From positions 134,887,820 to 134,951,819 of the forward strand of contig BSWB01000003.1 in the NCBI GenBank assembly GCA_033239125.1: a DNA stretch of 64,000 bases, given 5' to 3'. Position numbers and translations under genes: made by a program. This document shows, one piece after another, positions 1-12,221 of this stretch (its first letter is position 1; the number at the start of each line of letters is the position of its first letter). The notes beneath the pieces are model-generated. The model saw nothing but the letters and a program-made list of their open reading frames with translations. It ran no database searches and was not told where the DNA came from. This DNA comes from Fagopyrum homotropicum. Its lineage: Eukaryota; Streptophyta; Magnoliopsida; Caryophyllales; Polygonaceae.

Positions 1-2
1 AT

Positions 3-560
3 ACTTGGCTATATCCTTTAGTTAGAAAATCTGATACTTCCACTGTTTTTACAAGGTTCAAAAGCTTGGTTGAAAACTTCTCTAACTCTAAAATCAAAAC
101 CTTATATAGTGACAATGGTAAACAGTATACCGGGTTAAGTAACTTTCTAGCTACACATGGGATCTCACACCTAACCTCCCGACCCCACACCCTTGAACAC
201 AATGGCTTTGTAGAGAGCCAGAGAGGAGACATAGACACATAGTTGAAACTGCTCTATCTCTCCCCACTCACGACTTATGCCAAGCCTCCCTCTACACTAT
301 GGCCTTTTGCTACCACTACTATTGCCTATCTAATCAATAGATTACCAACTCCATCCTTATCTCACAAATCTCCTTATGAAGTCTTGTTCAAAAAGCAACC
401 AAACTACTCGAACCTACGTAGCTTTGGTTGCTTATGTTTCCCTTGGCTCAAGCCATATACCACACACAAACTTGATCCAAAATCCACACCATGCATCTTT
501 GTAGGTTATTCTCCTATTGAACATGCATATTTTGTCTCAATCCTCTAACAAATCGAGTAT
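3..560 (+). pseudogene. copia integrase remnant (Ale-type)
   Basis: Frame 3 reads a copia integrase core: LYSDNGKQYTGL (second catalytic Asp region), then THGISHLTSRPHTLEHNG and a GFVES segment corresponding to the region of the catalytic Glu. A TAG at 240-242 and a nearby frame change break it (H-R-H-I-V-E-T-A-L appears in frame 1 over the same bases). The frame then resumes as the conserved copia stretch YLINRLPTPSL, SPYEVLF and FGCLCFPWLKPY, which leads to the integrase C-terminus. It encoded DNA joining of the reverse-transcribed copy. It is non-functional as it stands. Confidence 0.8.
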
Positions 561-572
561 ACTCATCCAAAC

Positions 573-2470
573 ATGTCAAATTTGTTGAAAATGAATTTCC
601 ATACACCACAATCACATCTTCAAACTTGTGATATCAATCCCCCAATTCTCACCTTATATGACATGCCTCCAGAGTCATCTCCATCTCCAACTCCTTCCTC
701 CTCTCAGCTCACTCCAAACTCTACCTCAACCACCTCCTTACCATCAAATCCAACCACTAACTCTACACCCTTCTCACAATCTTCTAACAATAGTCATTCA
801 CCACCCCCACCTCCCCCAACAAGAATCATTGTCACTCGGACTCACAACAATATACAAACCTCTCACAAAACTAAATCTCTCTCTCACACGCATCCTTCCT
901 CCACTTTTGAACCTACCACTACCAAACAAGCCCTCCTCCATCCTGACTGGAAGCCCACCATGCTAACACAATATAATGCTCTTATAACTAATGAAACGTG
1001 GGTTTTTGTCCTTGTAGATACATCTACCAATATCATTGGATGCAAATGGATCTTTAGGACCAAGCTCAACGCAGGTGGCTCAGATGAACGACTAAAAGCT
1101 CAACTTGTGGCCAAAGGGTTCAATCAAAGACCAAACATCGACTATCAAGACACCTTTAGCCCCGTAGTAAAACCCTCCACAATAAGACTCTTACTTTGTT
1201 TAGCCGTCACCCAAGGATGGATCCTACGCCAAATCGACATCAATGATGCGTTCCTTCAAGGGCATCTCACTAAACGAGTTTTCATGAAGCAACCACTAAG
1301 ATTTGTGGATCCAGATAAATCAAATCATGTGTGCCGATTACACAGAGCCATCTATGGCCTCAAGCAAGCTCCAAGAACTTGGTATAACGAGCTCAAATCT
1401 CACCTTCTATAACTAGGTTTTTTAACTCGGTCTTTGACACTTCTCTCTTTTACTTAAAACTAACATTTGGTGTTGTTCATCTGTTAGTGTACGTCGATGA
1501 TATCATTATCACATGTACTAGACAAATTGATGTACAATAGGTTATTCAACAACTCACAACTAGGTTCTCTCTCAAAGATTTGGACATGCTTCAATACTTT
1601 CTTGGAGTGGAAGTCTTCCCTTGCAAAGCTAGACTTTTCATCAACCAACACAAGTACATTATGGACATCCTTGAAAGGTTCAACATGCTCTTAGCCAAGC
1701 CCATATCAACACATATGTCCCATGATTGTGAGTTTCACAATAACACTACCCAACCTCTCACCAACCCTCTTCCCTATCGACAACTCATAGGGAGCCTTCA
1801 ATACCTTAATCTTACAAAACCAGATACTGCATACACCATCAACAAACTATCTCAATACATGCATCAACCTACTGAGCTTCACTGGACGAAAACCAAATGC
1901 ATTCTTCGCTACCTCTTAAGAACGTCAAATTTGGGGCTGAAATTTTGCAAAACTTCCCCTAAATCCTTACATGCCTTCTCAAACGCTGACTGGGAAGGTG
2001 ACAAGACGGACTACCTATCTACAAGAGCCTACATTGTTTATCTTGGCACCAATCCCATTTCCCGAAGCTCTAAAAATCTACGTACTATTGCCCGATCCTC
2101 TACTGAAGTTGAATATCGGACAGTGGCAAACACAACAGCTGGGCTCTCATGGATACACTCTCTCATGTAAGAAATTGACCAACCCCTACCTTCCACACCT
2201 ACCATCTATTGTGATAATGTTGGAGCTGCATCCGTCAACAAGTATACAACAACCTATGCATGGCTACACTCTCGGATGAAAAATGTGGCCCTTGACTATC
2301 ACTTTATCCGTCAACAAGTTCAACAAGGTACTCTCAGAGTTGTTCATGTGGCAAACGATGATCAGGTGGCAGATGCTCTAACCAAACCACTTGCTAGACG
2401 ACGCTTCACCATGTTATGCTCCAAGATAGGACTCTTTGATCGGCCACTTATCTTGCGGGGGGAATGTTAG
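573..2470 (+). pseudogene. copia reverse transcriptase-RNase H remnant (Ale-type)
   Basis: 573-1412 encodes a Pro/Ser/Thr-rich linker and then the RT fingers/palm: GCKWIFRTK, LVAKGFNQ, TFSPVVKP, QIDINDAFLQG (first catalytic Asp) and YGLKQAPRTWY. The catalytic YVDD lies at 1490-1501 in another frame. 1580-2170 carries the rest of RT and RNase H (LGVEV, GSLQYLNLTKPD, AFSNADWEGD, ARSSTEVEYR). The end is in a further frame at 2276-2470 (ALDYHFIRQQV, ADALTKPLARRRF). At least two frame changes and several stops are present, so the pol was intact once but is now a pseudogene. The closing residues run straight into the PPT, as is usual for this lineage. Confidence 0.85.
2455..2464 (+). other. polypurine tract of the Ale-type element
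   Basis: gcggggggaa sits immediately before TGTTAG, the start of the 3' LTR. It is the expected primer for plus-strand synthesis. Confidence 0.7.
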
Positions 2471-2654
2471 ACCTGCAAGCATACAACAACCTATGCATGG
2501 CTAAACACATATTCTATTACCTTTCTTATTCATGCTTATAGAAGCAAGTGTATCATACTATCCCTATAATCAAGGGATATGATTCTCCCTCTCGCTCTAT
2601 ATATGTATACTCTCATCTATGTTAATAAGATATCTCGATTCATATTCACTTACA
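2465..2654 (+). repeat. 3' LTR of the Ale-type element (about 190 bp)
   Basis: Starts TGTTAG after the PPT and probably ends ...cttaca (TG...CA). A TATA-like ctatatatgtata lies near 2598. The short length fits Ale-type elements. The 3' end is uncertain because the 5' LTR is outside the window; an alternative end is the TGCA at 2661-2664. Confidence 0.55.
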
Positions 2655-3029
2655 ATCTTTTGCATAATCACTGTTGAGGATGGTAAATCCTTTACGTTTT
2701 CCTTTTCATCCATCTCTTTAAGGCATGTTGTCTTTTCCTTGGCTTCTGAAGGGAGTAAAATATGTGTAACAAGTTGTTACCCTTTAAATTCTCAAAATGC
2801 TTATTTTATTGCCCTTTTTGTTTTCTTCGTTCAACCGAACTGATGTTTCTAGAATCTTCCGAGTTCTAAATAATAAACATCCTACCGACGACTCGAATCC
2901 ACACGAAAATGTTCAGTATGTTCATACCGATCTAATCTCTTTAAGGCTCTTTGTGAACAAGAACTCATTATGGAGAAAGTGGGTCAAGAATCAAAGAAAC
3001 TACAGTACAAAGTTGAAGAGAAACTATAG
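2655..3029 (+). other. unassigned spacer between two copia elements
   Basis: About 375 bp with no recognised domain. A 93-codon open frame (2797-3078) runs into the Sirevirus LTR and shows no motif I know. It may be host sequence or old transposon debris. Confidence 0.4.
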
Positions 3030-3909
3030 TCATAACTCCACCTTGATGAAAGCTTTGTATGATTATTTGCAAGGATGATGGAAGACAAACAGGTTGTACT
3101 ATGATTAACAAATATTATTATATTTAGATATTATGTTTGTTTGTTACAGGATTTGTGCCGGTTGTTAGATCTTCAACGACTAAGAGTGAAAGTCAAACAG
3201 CAAAATAACAACCAAGTTTACATGAAAATTTGGTTGAAGATCTTGTGAAGAGTTTGTTGAAGATAATGTCCAACAACCAAGATTTTGTAGAAGATTTGCC
3301 CAGATTATGTGGAAAGGTTTAACACGTCCAACGGTCAAGAGAATCAAGTCTCCACATAAGCATTATAAAAGAATCAAAGCAGTGGTGAAGAAAGACAACA
3401 CTTACACATAGATCGATTCTAGCTTTCTTCACTTACAACGTTTATCTTGTTCTCATTGTGATCTGTTTCATTTCTGTTGAGAGAGCGAGATAAACACAAG
3501 AGCGATATGTGCATATCTTGAGAGTGTTATACTCAGTGTTACTCTATGAAGTGACTAGACTATTGTTCGCTAGATCCGAGTTGACTAGATCGTATCGGGA
3601 AGGCTACAAGTGTGAGAAGAAGGGAAGTTCTTCTAGGTTGTATCTAGGATTCAAAAGAAGCGGAATAATAGATAGCTAAATCCTAGGGTCGGAAACCCTA
3701 GGCAGATACGTAGGCTATTTAGAGCCGAACTTCTTAAGCATATCGCGTGTTGATCTTGATTTAACGTTACAAGTTTCAAAGGTCGACATCAAGGCCTTGA
3801 GATTCATTTCGAATCCTTGACACTGCGATTGCGAAAAGTGTCCATACTCTATTCAACCCTCCCTTCTAGAATATATTTATCCTTATTCTATCTCCTACCC
3901 CGTTCTTCA
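3030..3909 (+). repeat. 5' LTR of the Sirevirus-like element (880 bp)
   Basis: Matches 52292 onward from ctccaccttgatgaaagc through the ttgttctcattgtga stretch. The 5' terminus reads TCATAACTCC here and TGATAAGTCC in the 3' copy, so the terminal TG has mutated to TC. The 3' end ...cgttcttca abuts the tRNA-Met primer site. A perfect TCAAGGCCTTGA palindrome lies at 3789-3800. Confidence 0.8.
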
Positions 3910-3910
3910 A

Positions 3911-3923
3911 TTGGTATCAGAGC
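3911..3923 (+). other. primer binding site (tRNA-Met type), Sirevirus
   Basis: ttggtatcagagc follows the LTR end by one base. It is complementary to the 3' end of plant initiator tRNA-Met. Confidence 0.85.
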
Positions 3924-3965
3924 TTGACTCGTATTTATTTGATTTAACCATCTACGAGATTAATC

Positions 3966-4432
3966 ATGAGCATTGTAGGTGATGAAGGATTCACACAAGG
4001 AAGATTGATCAACTAGTCGGCCACCCCTTTTATGTGAAAACAACTTTACACACTACAGATCACTAATTCAAATGTTTGTTATTGATTAGGATTTGGAACT
4101 CTCTGACATCATCAAGAAAGGTCCAAAACTACCAACCACAACTAATGCTGGAGTCACCAATCCAAAAAATGAGGATGAATACAATCAAACTGATTTGGAG
4201 AATGTGGCTAAGAATTTCAAAGCTATTAATTTACTATATTGTGGATTGGATGCATATAAGTTCAATCGTGTCTTATCATGCAAAAGTGCAAAAGAAATAT
4301 GGGATAAAATGTTTGTAACATACGAAGGAAAAATTTATTTAAGTAAAGGACCGGAGTTCAAGATCAACATATTCCTAAGGTAGTAGGAGCTTTTCAAGAT
4401 GACACCCAATGAGACTGTCAAAAAAATGTTCA
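3966..4432 (+). pseudogene. Sirevirus gag, N-terminal part
   Basis: A start ATG at 3966 gives MSIVGDEGF, followed quickly by stops. From 4093 an open stretch reads the UBN2-type gag core (LPTTTNAG, VAKNFKAINLLYCGLDAY, KSAKEIWDKM, VTYEG), then another frame gives KMTPNETV just before the break. The capsid-type domain packages element RNA. The coding region is interrupted at 4432 by the Athila-like element and resumes at 31185. Confidence 0.8.
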
Positions 4433-5463
4433 TGATAGCATGAATTATAGTCTATATTTTGGGGTTTGTTTGGACGTTTTATCTTTCATAATCTGCAGGT
4501 TTGTATGTATATTATGTGATTATATTACCAATTCATCTACCTTTGCGGGAATCGAGGTCTACACCTAGTTTTGTTGTAATCGTAGGTAAAATGGCACATT
4601 TTGCATCAAAAAGGAGCAAAAGGAGTTACGGAGTCATTGGAGCTACATCCAGGAAGCATAGCCATGGATTAGAGATTTACTTTGGACCAGATTCGAGAGA
4701 TTTCACATTCAGTTGTGACTCACCTCGGTTGACCACAGATTCACCTCGACCGAGGTGATCCAGAGAAGTCGACTCGACCGAGGCGAACACCTGGGACGCG
4801 GCGAGAATATTTTATTCTTGGCTGAGATCTTTTATCTTTGGAAAGAGATCTTATATTTTTGGGCTTGGCTCCTGGAAGGAAGAAGATATACTAGATCTTA
4901 TATTTTACCTATTTTTATGGGAAGAGATCTTTCTAAGATATCTTATCTTTGGAGAGTAATTTTCCTATAAAAAGGGTCGGATTTCCCACAAATTCGAGAC
5001 GCTGCATACATCTCGCATACCACAAAATCCCGCTTACACCGCAGCAGCCATACTCCAGTTGGGAGATTTGAAGAACCTTTTTGAAGGTTGAAAAAGGAAG
5101 ATTGTAGCTTTTATAGCTTTTGAAGGTTTTCTTGTAAGATTACCTTAGATTCTCTTCCTTATTGTCTTGTCTTGTTGGATTTTTATCCAAGGAACGGTTT
5201 GTTGTGATATTTGATTCAGTTATTGAAGTATTTTCATTAAATTCTTCTTGTTCAAATATTCACCTTCTTCCCATATATTTGATTAATACTTTCATGATGA
5301 TGAGTGGCTAATTTCCTTGTGTGATTCTAGAGTGATTGGCTGAAGGTTGTGAGAAAAACAATGATAGAATAATCTTAGATTGCAGTAGGACCCTGAAAGT
5401 TCGAGTCTTTAACCTTAACCCCAAGCATCTCGCTCAGTCGATGAACATCTCGGCCGGGGTGGA
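4433..5463 (+). repeat. 5' LTR of the Athila-like element, first part
   Basis: Matches 29438-30467 of the 3' LTR almost base for base. Broken after ccggggtgga by a chromovirus; the rest resumes at 14321. Holds the CACCTCG-RY-CGAGGTG motif cluster (4721-4785) upstream of the TATA box. Confidence 0.9.
4966..4974 (+). promoter_or_regulatory. LTR TATA box (Athila-like)
   Basis: tataaaaag in a cctataaaaagggt context, conserved in all LTRs of the family (29971, 57264, 62004 on the plus strand; about 19200-19209 and 23900-23909 on the minus strand). It lies about 180-250 bp downstream of the quasi-palindrome cluster. Likely core promoter of the element RNA. Confidence 0.65.
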
Positions 5464-5755
5464 TGTAACAACCGGTGTTATTTGGAGTATTTGAGAGCTC
5501 CAATAAATAAAGTTGTAGTTGAGAGAAATGATCGGGACATCGGATATGTCTTAGATGTGAGATAATATAAAAAGACGAAACGGATAAAAGAGTCGCGATT
5601 CCGATTCTTAGCGGTTAAGAAATGTGGCTTAGGAATGCCCATTTTACGAGATAGTTATGGATTAATTATCCCGATAATATTCTAGATTTGATATTCCAAT
5701 TTAGTAAAGTTTGGAGACCGAAATTATAACCGCGATCCAATTAAATAGTTGAGAT

Positions 5756-5801
<46 letters not shown>

Positions 5802-5853
5802 TGAAAGAGGCGGCTGCAGTCTTCCTAATCACCTTCTTTCTCTTTTTTATAAT

Positions 5854-5884
<31 letters not shown>

Positions 5885-7550
5885 CATCACTTACAGATGA
5901 AGGCTGCATACTTATCTTCTTCTTCAATTTCAAATTCATTTCACAGTGAAGCAACGCGAGAGTAAACACGCACGTATTCTCTCTCTACAATCTCTTACAA
6001 ATCCTTCATCGTTCATCCTTTTTCAGATCCGTTTGTACCATCGAGTCCCTTATCTTGTCCTCTTCATCCTGGTACAAATCTATTTTCCGTTTGTTAGCTT
6101 TTTTGTAAAGCTTCCGTTTACCGCTATCGGAGCGCCGACGGACCACCGCAAGTCATCAAATGTATGGTTTCATACCGTGCTCTTACTCCCCGTATCGCCA
6201 GGAGTCCGTATCTTCTTCCGGTTCGTATATCAGGTTAGTAACGAATAAGTTATGAATTTATTCGTTTTCCGTATTGCGGGTTAGTATAAATTGACCTTGA
6301 GTTTGTTAAAATGGATAATTGGAATTTCCATTATGCTCGTTATATTATTCTGGTGATTATGGATAGTTTGTTTGTTGAAATCTGATGACAGGGGGTTTAG
6401 AAATTGCCTGCGGGCAAAACGTTATTCTGGCAAAATCTAATTAATTAATTAAAGGTTAATTAATTAAATTAGGATTAAAATTGAGATTGAGGAATGTTAT
6501 TAGATACTACCTTGAGATTTGAGGAATTGTTAGTTATGCTGAGATATTGAGGTTTAGTGGGTTTGTAGGCTCATAGATTGAGTATGATCCTTATGGATTC
6601 CTTTGGGTCTAGGTGTGACCCCTTTGATGAATAGAGGTTGATATATCTCTTTATGCCTTGTTTATAGGCCGTGTTGTCCCTCTAGTGTAGAGGTGATCGT
6701 GGTTGAGTTTGTACGAGGTTGAGGTAAGTCCGTAGGACTTACTTAGCTACCATCCCTATATTGGGTGTTTGCATGAGTGGTGTGTGCTTTATATGTTTGC
6801 TATGATAGCATGAGTTGTCGTTTTTATCGACCTATGTTCTATTAACTGCCCCACTGCGTGGCTGTGACAACCTTTCCCTTTCATCCCGCCGTGGAGTCTG
6901 GGTGGTTCTCTGATGTCGGGCCAGACTGGTTTACAAGAAGGGCGCAATCCACTCCCATAGGGTACACGGATTGTGTGACCGATACTCGTACAGCTGGACA
7001 TTGTACTCAGAGGCGGGGATGTATCGGTCCTCGTGTCACATACTTTCATCTATCTATATATATATATATATGGTTTTTGAGTGAATGGTTATTATATAAA
7101 GATAATAAAATGGGTAAATGTGTGAAAGCATGATGATGTGTTTATCTTCCATGATTGTGTTTGTGCTTATGCATTACCTCATATATGTATGGTTAGCTAA
7201 CGGTTTCATACCGTGTTGTAGATGTTTACAGGTTAGGCGTTGCTGAGTGATCTGGCAGGGTGACAGGCCGAGGACTCTCGTACATTAGGTGGTTGATTTG
7301 GGTTGTTGTGTTCCCCTCCTTCGTGAGGATGTTCTTTTGTACCTCCTGTGTGAGGTTGTCATTTTATATACTCGGCTATGTTGTTGTTTACTTTGGGTAT
7401 TACAGTTTATACTGTTTTATGTATTTGTTTTATATCTGTCAGTGCCATGTTGTAAGGTCCAGTGAACTTGTTGTCAGGCTAGGGTCAGGATCCATTGTGA
7501 GATCCTAGCCCAATGTGACATCCCGAGTCCCGCGGATTCGGGGTGTTACA
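5464..7550 (+). repeat. 5' LTR of the degenerate chromovirus (2087 bp)
   Basis: TGTAACAACC...GGGGTGTTACA. Contains two TA microsatellites (about 5758-5797 and 5861-5884), a hairpin carrying a splice-donor-like sequence (6724-6742) and a branch/acceptor-like module (7196-7221). PBS follows directly. Confidence 0.9.
6724..7221 (+). other. predicted LTR intron-like module (498 bp)
   Basis: Donor GAG|GTAAGT inside a perfect 8-bp stem (gtaagtcc-gta-ggacttac). The far end has ctaac (7197-7201) followed by a small cggt-ttcat-accg hairpin and ttgtag|atg. The same module recurs in each chromovirus LTR of the window. Splicing itself is an inference. Confidence 0.45.
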
Positions 7551-7553
7551 GAG

Positions 7554-7566
7554 TTGGTATCAGAGC
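7554..7566 (+). other. primer binding site (tRNA-Met type), degenerate chromovirus
   Basis: ttggtatcagagc three bases after the LTR end. Confidence 0.85.
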
Positions 7567-7839
7567 CCAGGCTGACAACAATGGCACTTGCTACCTGCAA
7601 TGAGGTTTGATAGGTAAAATAAACAGAGCCCACATGGGATCTGACGTTTTCAAAGGTTTTGGTTTTAAGTGTGGTTTTGGGATAGAATGTACGAAAAGTC
7701 GTCACCTCTGCCATGGATCTCTTCAGCGTAGATATGTATTTATATTTGTGTGTACTATGGATTATGTGGATGTATTATATACATATCGATACCTATGGCA
7801 TATATATAGCCTTATAAGATTAGGTGCGTATATCCTACA

Positions 7840-10800
7840 GATGACTCAGACTAGAGTAGTATCTGTAGTGGAATGAGGTAGGGGTACATCCCCTCTTCCT
7901 CCAGTAGTGATAAGTTAGGAACCAGTTTCCGCTGTTGTATCGCCTATGGCAGAGAACGAGTTTGAAGTGGCTGATCGTGTCTCCATGAGTAGATCCGAGT
8001 TTCAAGAATATATGTAACAAGTATATGAAGCGGTGATGGCAGGTAGATCCACACCGGATTTACCAACAATTGTGAGATCAACTGAAGCTTCTGGATCCGG
8101 AAAGAAGCAATGGACTGAATCAGTTACTGGAGAAGCAAAGATGATGAATGGAGAACCACGTCCGATATCATGACAATCTAGTGATCCTTTGGCCATGAAG
8201 ATGACTGACAAGGAACTACATTGTTTTAATTGCGTGGAAGTTGGGACACTGGCGAGCTGTGTGCCCAAAGGCGCCCATCATATGCTTTACGTGTGGTAAA
8301 GCAGGGCATAGAGCGAAGTTTTATCGACAGGGCAAGACATTGCCTTTACAAGTTCCCTTCAAGAGTGAGATCATTCCAGGTGGACGATGAAGGTCGAGTT
8401 ACCCTTCAGTTGCACAGGTTGCAAGGATGGGATGATTATGTTTCAGTTGTGGCTATCCAGATCATTTGCGTTCAGTGTGCCCTTTGGCACTGATAGCTTG
8501 TTTCACTTGTGGTGAGTTAGGCCATCTGGCCCTTTCTGTCAGCACGGTGGTGTTTCTTCCCAGCAAGACCTTCCTCTTTCCGGTGCAGAAAGAGTGGAAG
8601 TGGAGGTTATAGTAATGACCTTAGTGATACTTGAGGAGCATGGATCTGACATTGAGTGATGATATGTAGAGGAGCTACGAGTGTTAGCTGTTATAGGTAC
8701 CATTCTCGTTAATGGTTTACCATGTTGAGTTTTGTTTGTTATGAGTACTATGCATTTCTTGTCTTTCGATGCATGCGTTAATGGTTGAATTTTGGTATAT
8801 AGTAGAAGGTGGATTTTCCTTTACAAGATTACCTTTTTGGCTCTGAGATACCCGTGAGATGCGTGTTTGTTCCCTTATTTCAAGGACCCGTGTATGGTTG
8901 CAGACTTCTTTGTCATGTCGTAGGTGCATGAGGAAGTCATTATGTGTATGGTTTGGATGAATAGATATCATGCGGTGTTAGATATTAAGAGTAAGGATAT
9001 TATAGTCTTTACTGAGATGGAAAATAGAGGTCTTCTAAGGTTAAGACCTTTGAAGAGACGGGTTTGTCATCAGAACTGTACGAGCAGCGAGCTGATAGCA
9101 CATGGATATGACGCCTTCTAGTGTTATACCATGAAGGAGCGAGATAGTCCAACATTGGAAGGTATTCCAGCTATTTATGAGTTTATAGACGTGTTACTGA
9201 ACCGTCTAGCTGCCACCTCAGCAGAGTGTGGACATTGTTATCGAGTTGAAGTATGATACAAGATTGAATGGGAAAGCCACACTATATGGTGCTTGTTGAG
9301 ATATTGTACTGATAACTTGAAAAGTTGACTGAAACGGGTTTACCCTAGTGGGTTCCATGTTCCGTATTGACGACCTGACGAGTTAACTTCAAGAAGTAAT
9401 TGTGTTTTCAGGATTCCTTTATGCTCAAGTTATCCCTAGTCATGGATGAGAGAGCAGCATGTGTATGAGATAGCATCCCATACCCGTTATGGACACTACG
9501 AGTTTGTAGTGATTTCATTTGGGTTGACGAATGTTTTAGTAGTTTTATGGAGTTGATGAATAGTATCTTCATCGACTTCCTTGATTAGTTGGTGGTGGAC
9601 TCCATGGATGACATGTCGGTATACTCTCATAGCAGAGAATAGTAGATCGATCGTCTGAGGACCGTTCTACAGATTTCGAGAGATAGAGGGTTGTATGCTA
9701 CGCTCTCTAAGTGTAAGTTGAGATGCCAGTGATAGCCTTTTTAGGCCATGTTGTCTCCACCAGTGGGATCATGGTTGACCTGTCGAGAATTAAGTATGTT
9801 GTAACATGGGAGACACTTATGAACATTAATGAATACGTAGTTTTCTCGGATCAACCGATTGCTACCAATTCTTTGAGGAAGGATTTTATATGATTACGTA
9901 TTCATTTGCGAGTTTTTTGAGAAGACCGTACCGGTTTGATCTTCATGTCAGATTTCTATAGATCATAGGAATCTGAAGTATATTTTATGCAACAAGGGTT
10001 GAATATTTGACTTGAAGATTCCATATTATTCAGAGAAGTTGAACGTTGTCGTTGATAACTTGAGTGGAAAGACGCTCCAAGAGAAGATGATTGTGAGACT
10101 GATAGTTCAGCCTCAACTTCAGAGAGATCTAGCTTGGCTAGAGTTGAACAATCAGTTCCTTGATGAGGATACCCAGTTATACCTCAGAGGTTCTACCCGG
10201 TCTGTTGGATGAAGTCCAATAGAAGCAAGAATCCTGCCCGACCTTGACAAGGTTTAGAGAAAGGATGTCTCGTACTGAGGCACCATAGTTCTCCATGGGA
10301 GTAGATGGACTGATGAAGAGTCATGACCACTTTTGTGTACCTGCTGATGCAGATGGAGACAAAGAATATTACGGTACACCCACTGTACGCCTTATTCAGT
10401 ACATTCAGGTACGAGTAAGATGTACCACGAGATGAGACGATTATATTGTATGAAGTCGATATAACTAGATTTGTGATACAATGTATGACCTGTTAGCAGG
10501 TCTAGATAGAGTATTTCCGATCTAGAGATAAGCCCCACCCACTACCAGTGCAGTAGTAGAATTTGGGAGGACATCTCTATGGACTTTTTTTTTTATGGGA
10601 TTGTGACCCAATAGAAGATTTATGTTATCTGGATTGTTGGTAACAAATTAATGAAACCGGCACGTTTCATTTCTATCAGAAGGACGTGGCTAGTGAATGA
10701 ATTGGCTGAGGAATACACTAGACAAATAGTGAGACTCCATGGTATACCAAGAACGATCATTTCTAATCGAGATGGATGTTTTTACTTTGAGATTGTGGGC

Positions 10801-11620
10801 AGCAGATTCAGACTGCTTTGGGGACAAGTATGTACCTCATGACTACACTTCACCCCCTGACAGATGGTCAGTTAGAGAGGATCATCTAGATCTTAAAGAT
10901 CTATTATAAGTTGTAAGTTGAATGGGAAATGTGGATGGTTATATTACCTTCCATTAATGAGTTTATTATATAACAATGAAGGTAGTGCATCTTTTTGGGA
11001 TGACCCTATGAGTCAATATATAGACATAGATGTCGTATATCCTTATGCTAGAAGTGATCTAGTAGTAGAAGTGGAATAACACCTGACCAGACTCAGGATT
11101 TTATAGTTCAAGTAACGTTGATTAAAGGAAGAATGCTAGATATACAAAGTCGCCAGATATTATATGTAGACAAGAGGCGTTAACCTCTAAAGTTAAAGCG
11201 AGAGTTCATGTCCGGCTGGAGGTATCTCAACTGTGAGACATTAGTTGTGTTATTATGGAAAGGGGAACTGAGTTTCCAATATGTCCGTTACTTGAGATCT
11301 TGATCAGTTTTGTGAAGGCAACATGATGTTTAGCTTTGCCTTTGAGATTAGAGGATATTCACCCAGTGCTTCATATGTCTCAATTGAGGAAGTATATACC
11401 AGACTCGAGACACCTTATGAGTTACGATGATTTGGTGGTTGAGTCCAACCACACTTTTGTTGAGCATTCGATTACATTCTTGGAATGAGATATGAAACGC
11501 TTGCATTCGAAAGACATTCCCATATTGAGGATAAGATGGTCGAGATGAAGACCTGAAGAGGCTATGTGAGAGACTGAGGATAGTGTCCTGAGGAACTATC
11601 CAGAGTATATGTTAGGACAT
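7840..11620 (+). pseudogene. chromovirus gag-pol, heavily mutated
   Basis: Recognisable relics lie in the same order as the intact ORF at 42533-47452. There is a zinc knuckle CFTCGKAGHRAKFYRQ at 8284-8331, whose last Cys has become Tyr. A gag-pol junction lies around 8900-9150. RT follows near 9480-9640 (RYGHYEFVV; the expected FIDD box reads S-M-D-D). An RNase H/INT linker lies at 10012-10212 (QPQLQRDLAWLE), integrase at 10651-10842 (ARFISIRRTW, IVRLHGIPRTIISNRDG), and a chromodomain-region relic near 11500. Stops and frameshifts occur throughout, so no functional protein is possible. Confidence 0.85.
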
Positions 11621-12208
11621 AACCATTTGTGAGAGCACGAGTAGATCTTAGTGCTATCTTGATGAATGTTGTGCTTATGTGCTTATATGCCTTGATGTGT
11701 TTATTCTATGCTAGTTGTGATGTGATTTATGATCTTAGTAGATCTTGATGTGCTAGCGTGATGTATGCTATACCTGGAGATGATTACTTCCTCCACGTTA
11801 TGATTATATTTATAGCTGGAGATGGTTCTTTCCTCCATGCTATTTGAGTGGGATTAGGATTCAGCTGGAGATGGTTCTTTCCTCCATGCTACTTTGAGGG
11901 ACATAGTTCAGTGGAGATGTGATTCCTCCATACGATGTATATATTTATGGTTGGCTAGAGATGTGCTTCCTCTATGCCCTGTGATGTGATATAGCGAGAG
12001 ATGTGATTCCTCTCTGCCTTGGGTAGCGTTATGGCCCTGCTTTCTGGAGTGGATGATTCCTCCATGTTGATGTTTGAGGTTATAGATTTGTTATAGGTTT
12101 TGACCTTTTTAAGAGGAGATGTGATACCTCCGATAGAGTGAGTGTTATACCTCGGCATATGGGTCCGAGAGGATTGGGTTGTTTAAGTTTCGGGACGAAA
12201 CTTGTTTT
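11621..12208 (+). other. 3' untranslated region of degenerate chromovirus with CTGGAGATG-type repeats
   Basis: No ORF. Several imperfect repeats of a unit like ggagatggttctttcctccatg (11778-12130) in which GGAG/CTCC arms can pair. Confidence 0.5.
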
Positions 12209-12210
12209 TA

Positions 12211-12218
12211 GGGGGAGA
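12211..12218 (+). other. polypurine tract of the degenerate chromovirus
   Basis: gggggaga, preceded by a T-run and followed by tga|TGTAAC at the LTR start. Confidence 0.7.
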
Positions 12219-12221
12219 TGA

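Larger units (their letters stand above)
1..2654 (+). mobile_element. Ale/Retrofit-like Ty1/copia element, 3' part, decayed
   Basis: The window opens inside a copia element: integrase remnants, then RT, then RNase H, a polypurine tract and a 3' LTR. The order INT-RT-RH is the copia order. The RNase H tail resembles the Ale/Retrofit lineage (LDYHFIR, then ADALTKPL, then LRG just before the PPT). Stops and frameshifts break the ORF in several places, so this is a dead copy. The 5' part lies outside the window, so TSD and LTR divergence cannot be checked. Confidence 0.85.

Noticed and set aside
5758..5884. TA microsatellites as an origin or promoter element
   Set aside because: Length differs between the two LTRs and composition is plain (TA)n; nothing else supports a function.
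6789..7133. Paired opposite-strand frames in the degenerate chromovirus LTRs (also 13559-13903)
   Set aside because: Open on both strands at once within LTR sequence, identical in both LTRs only because the LTRs are young.
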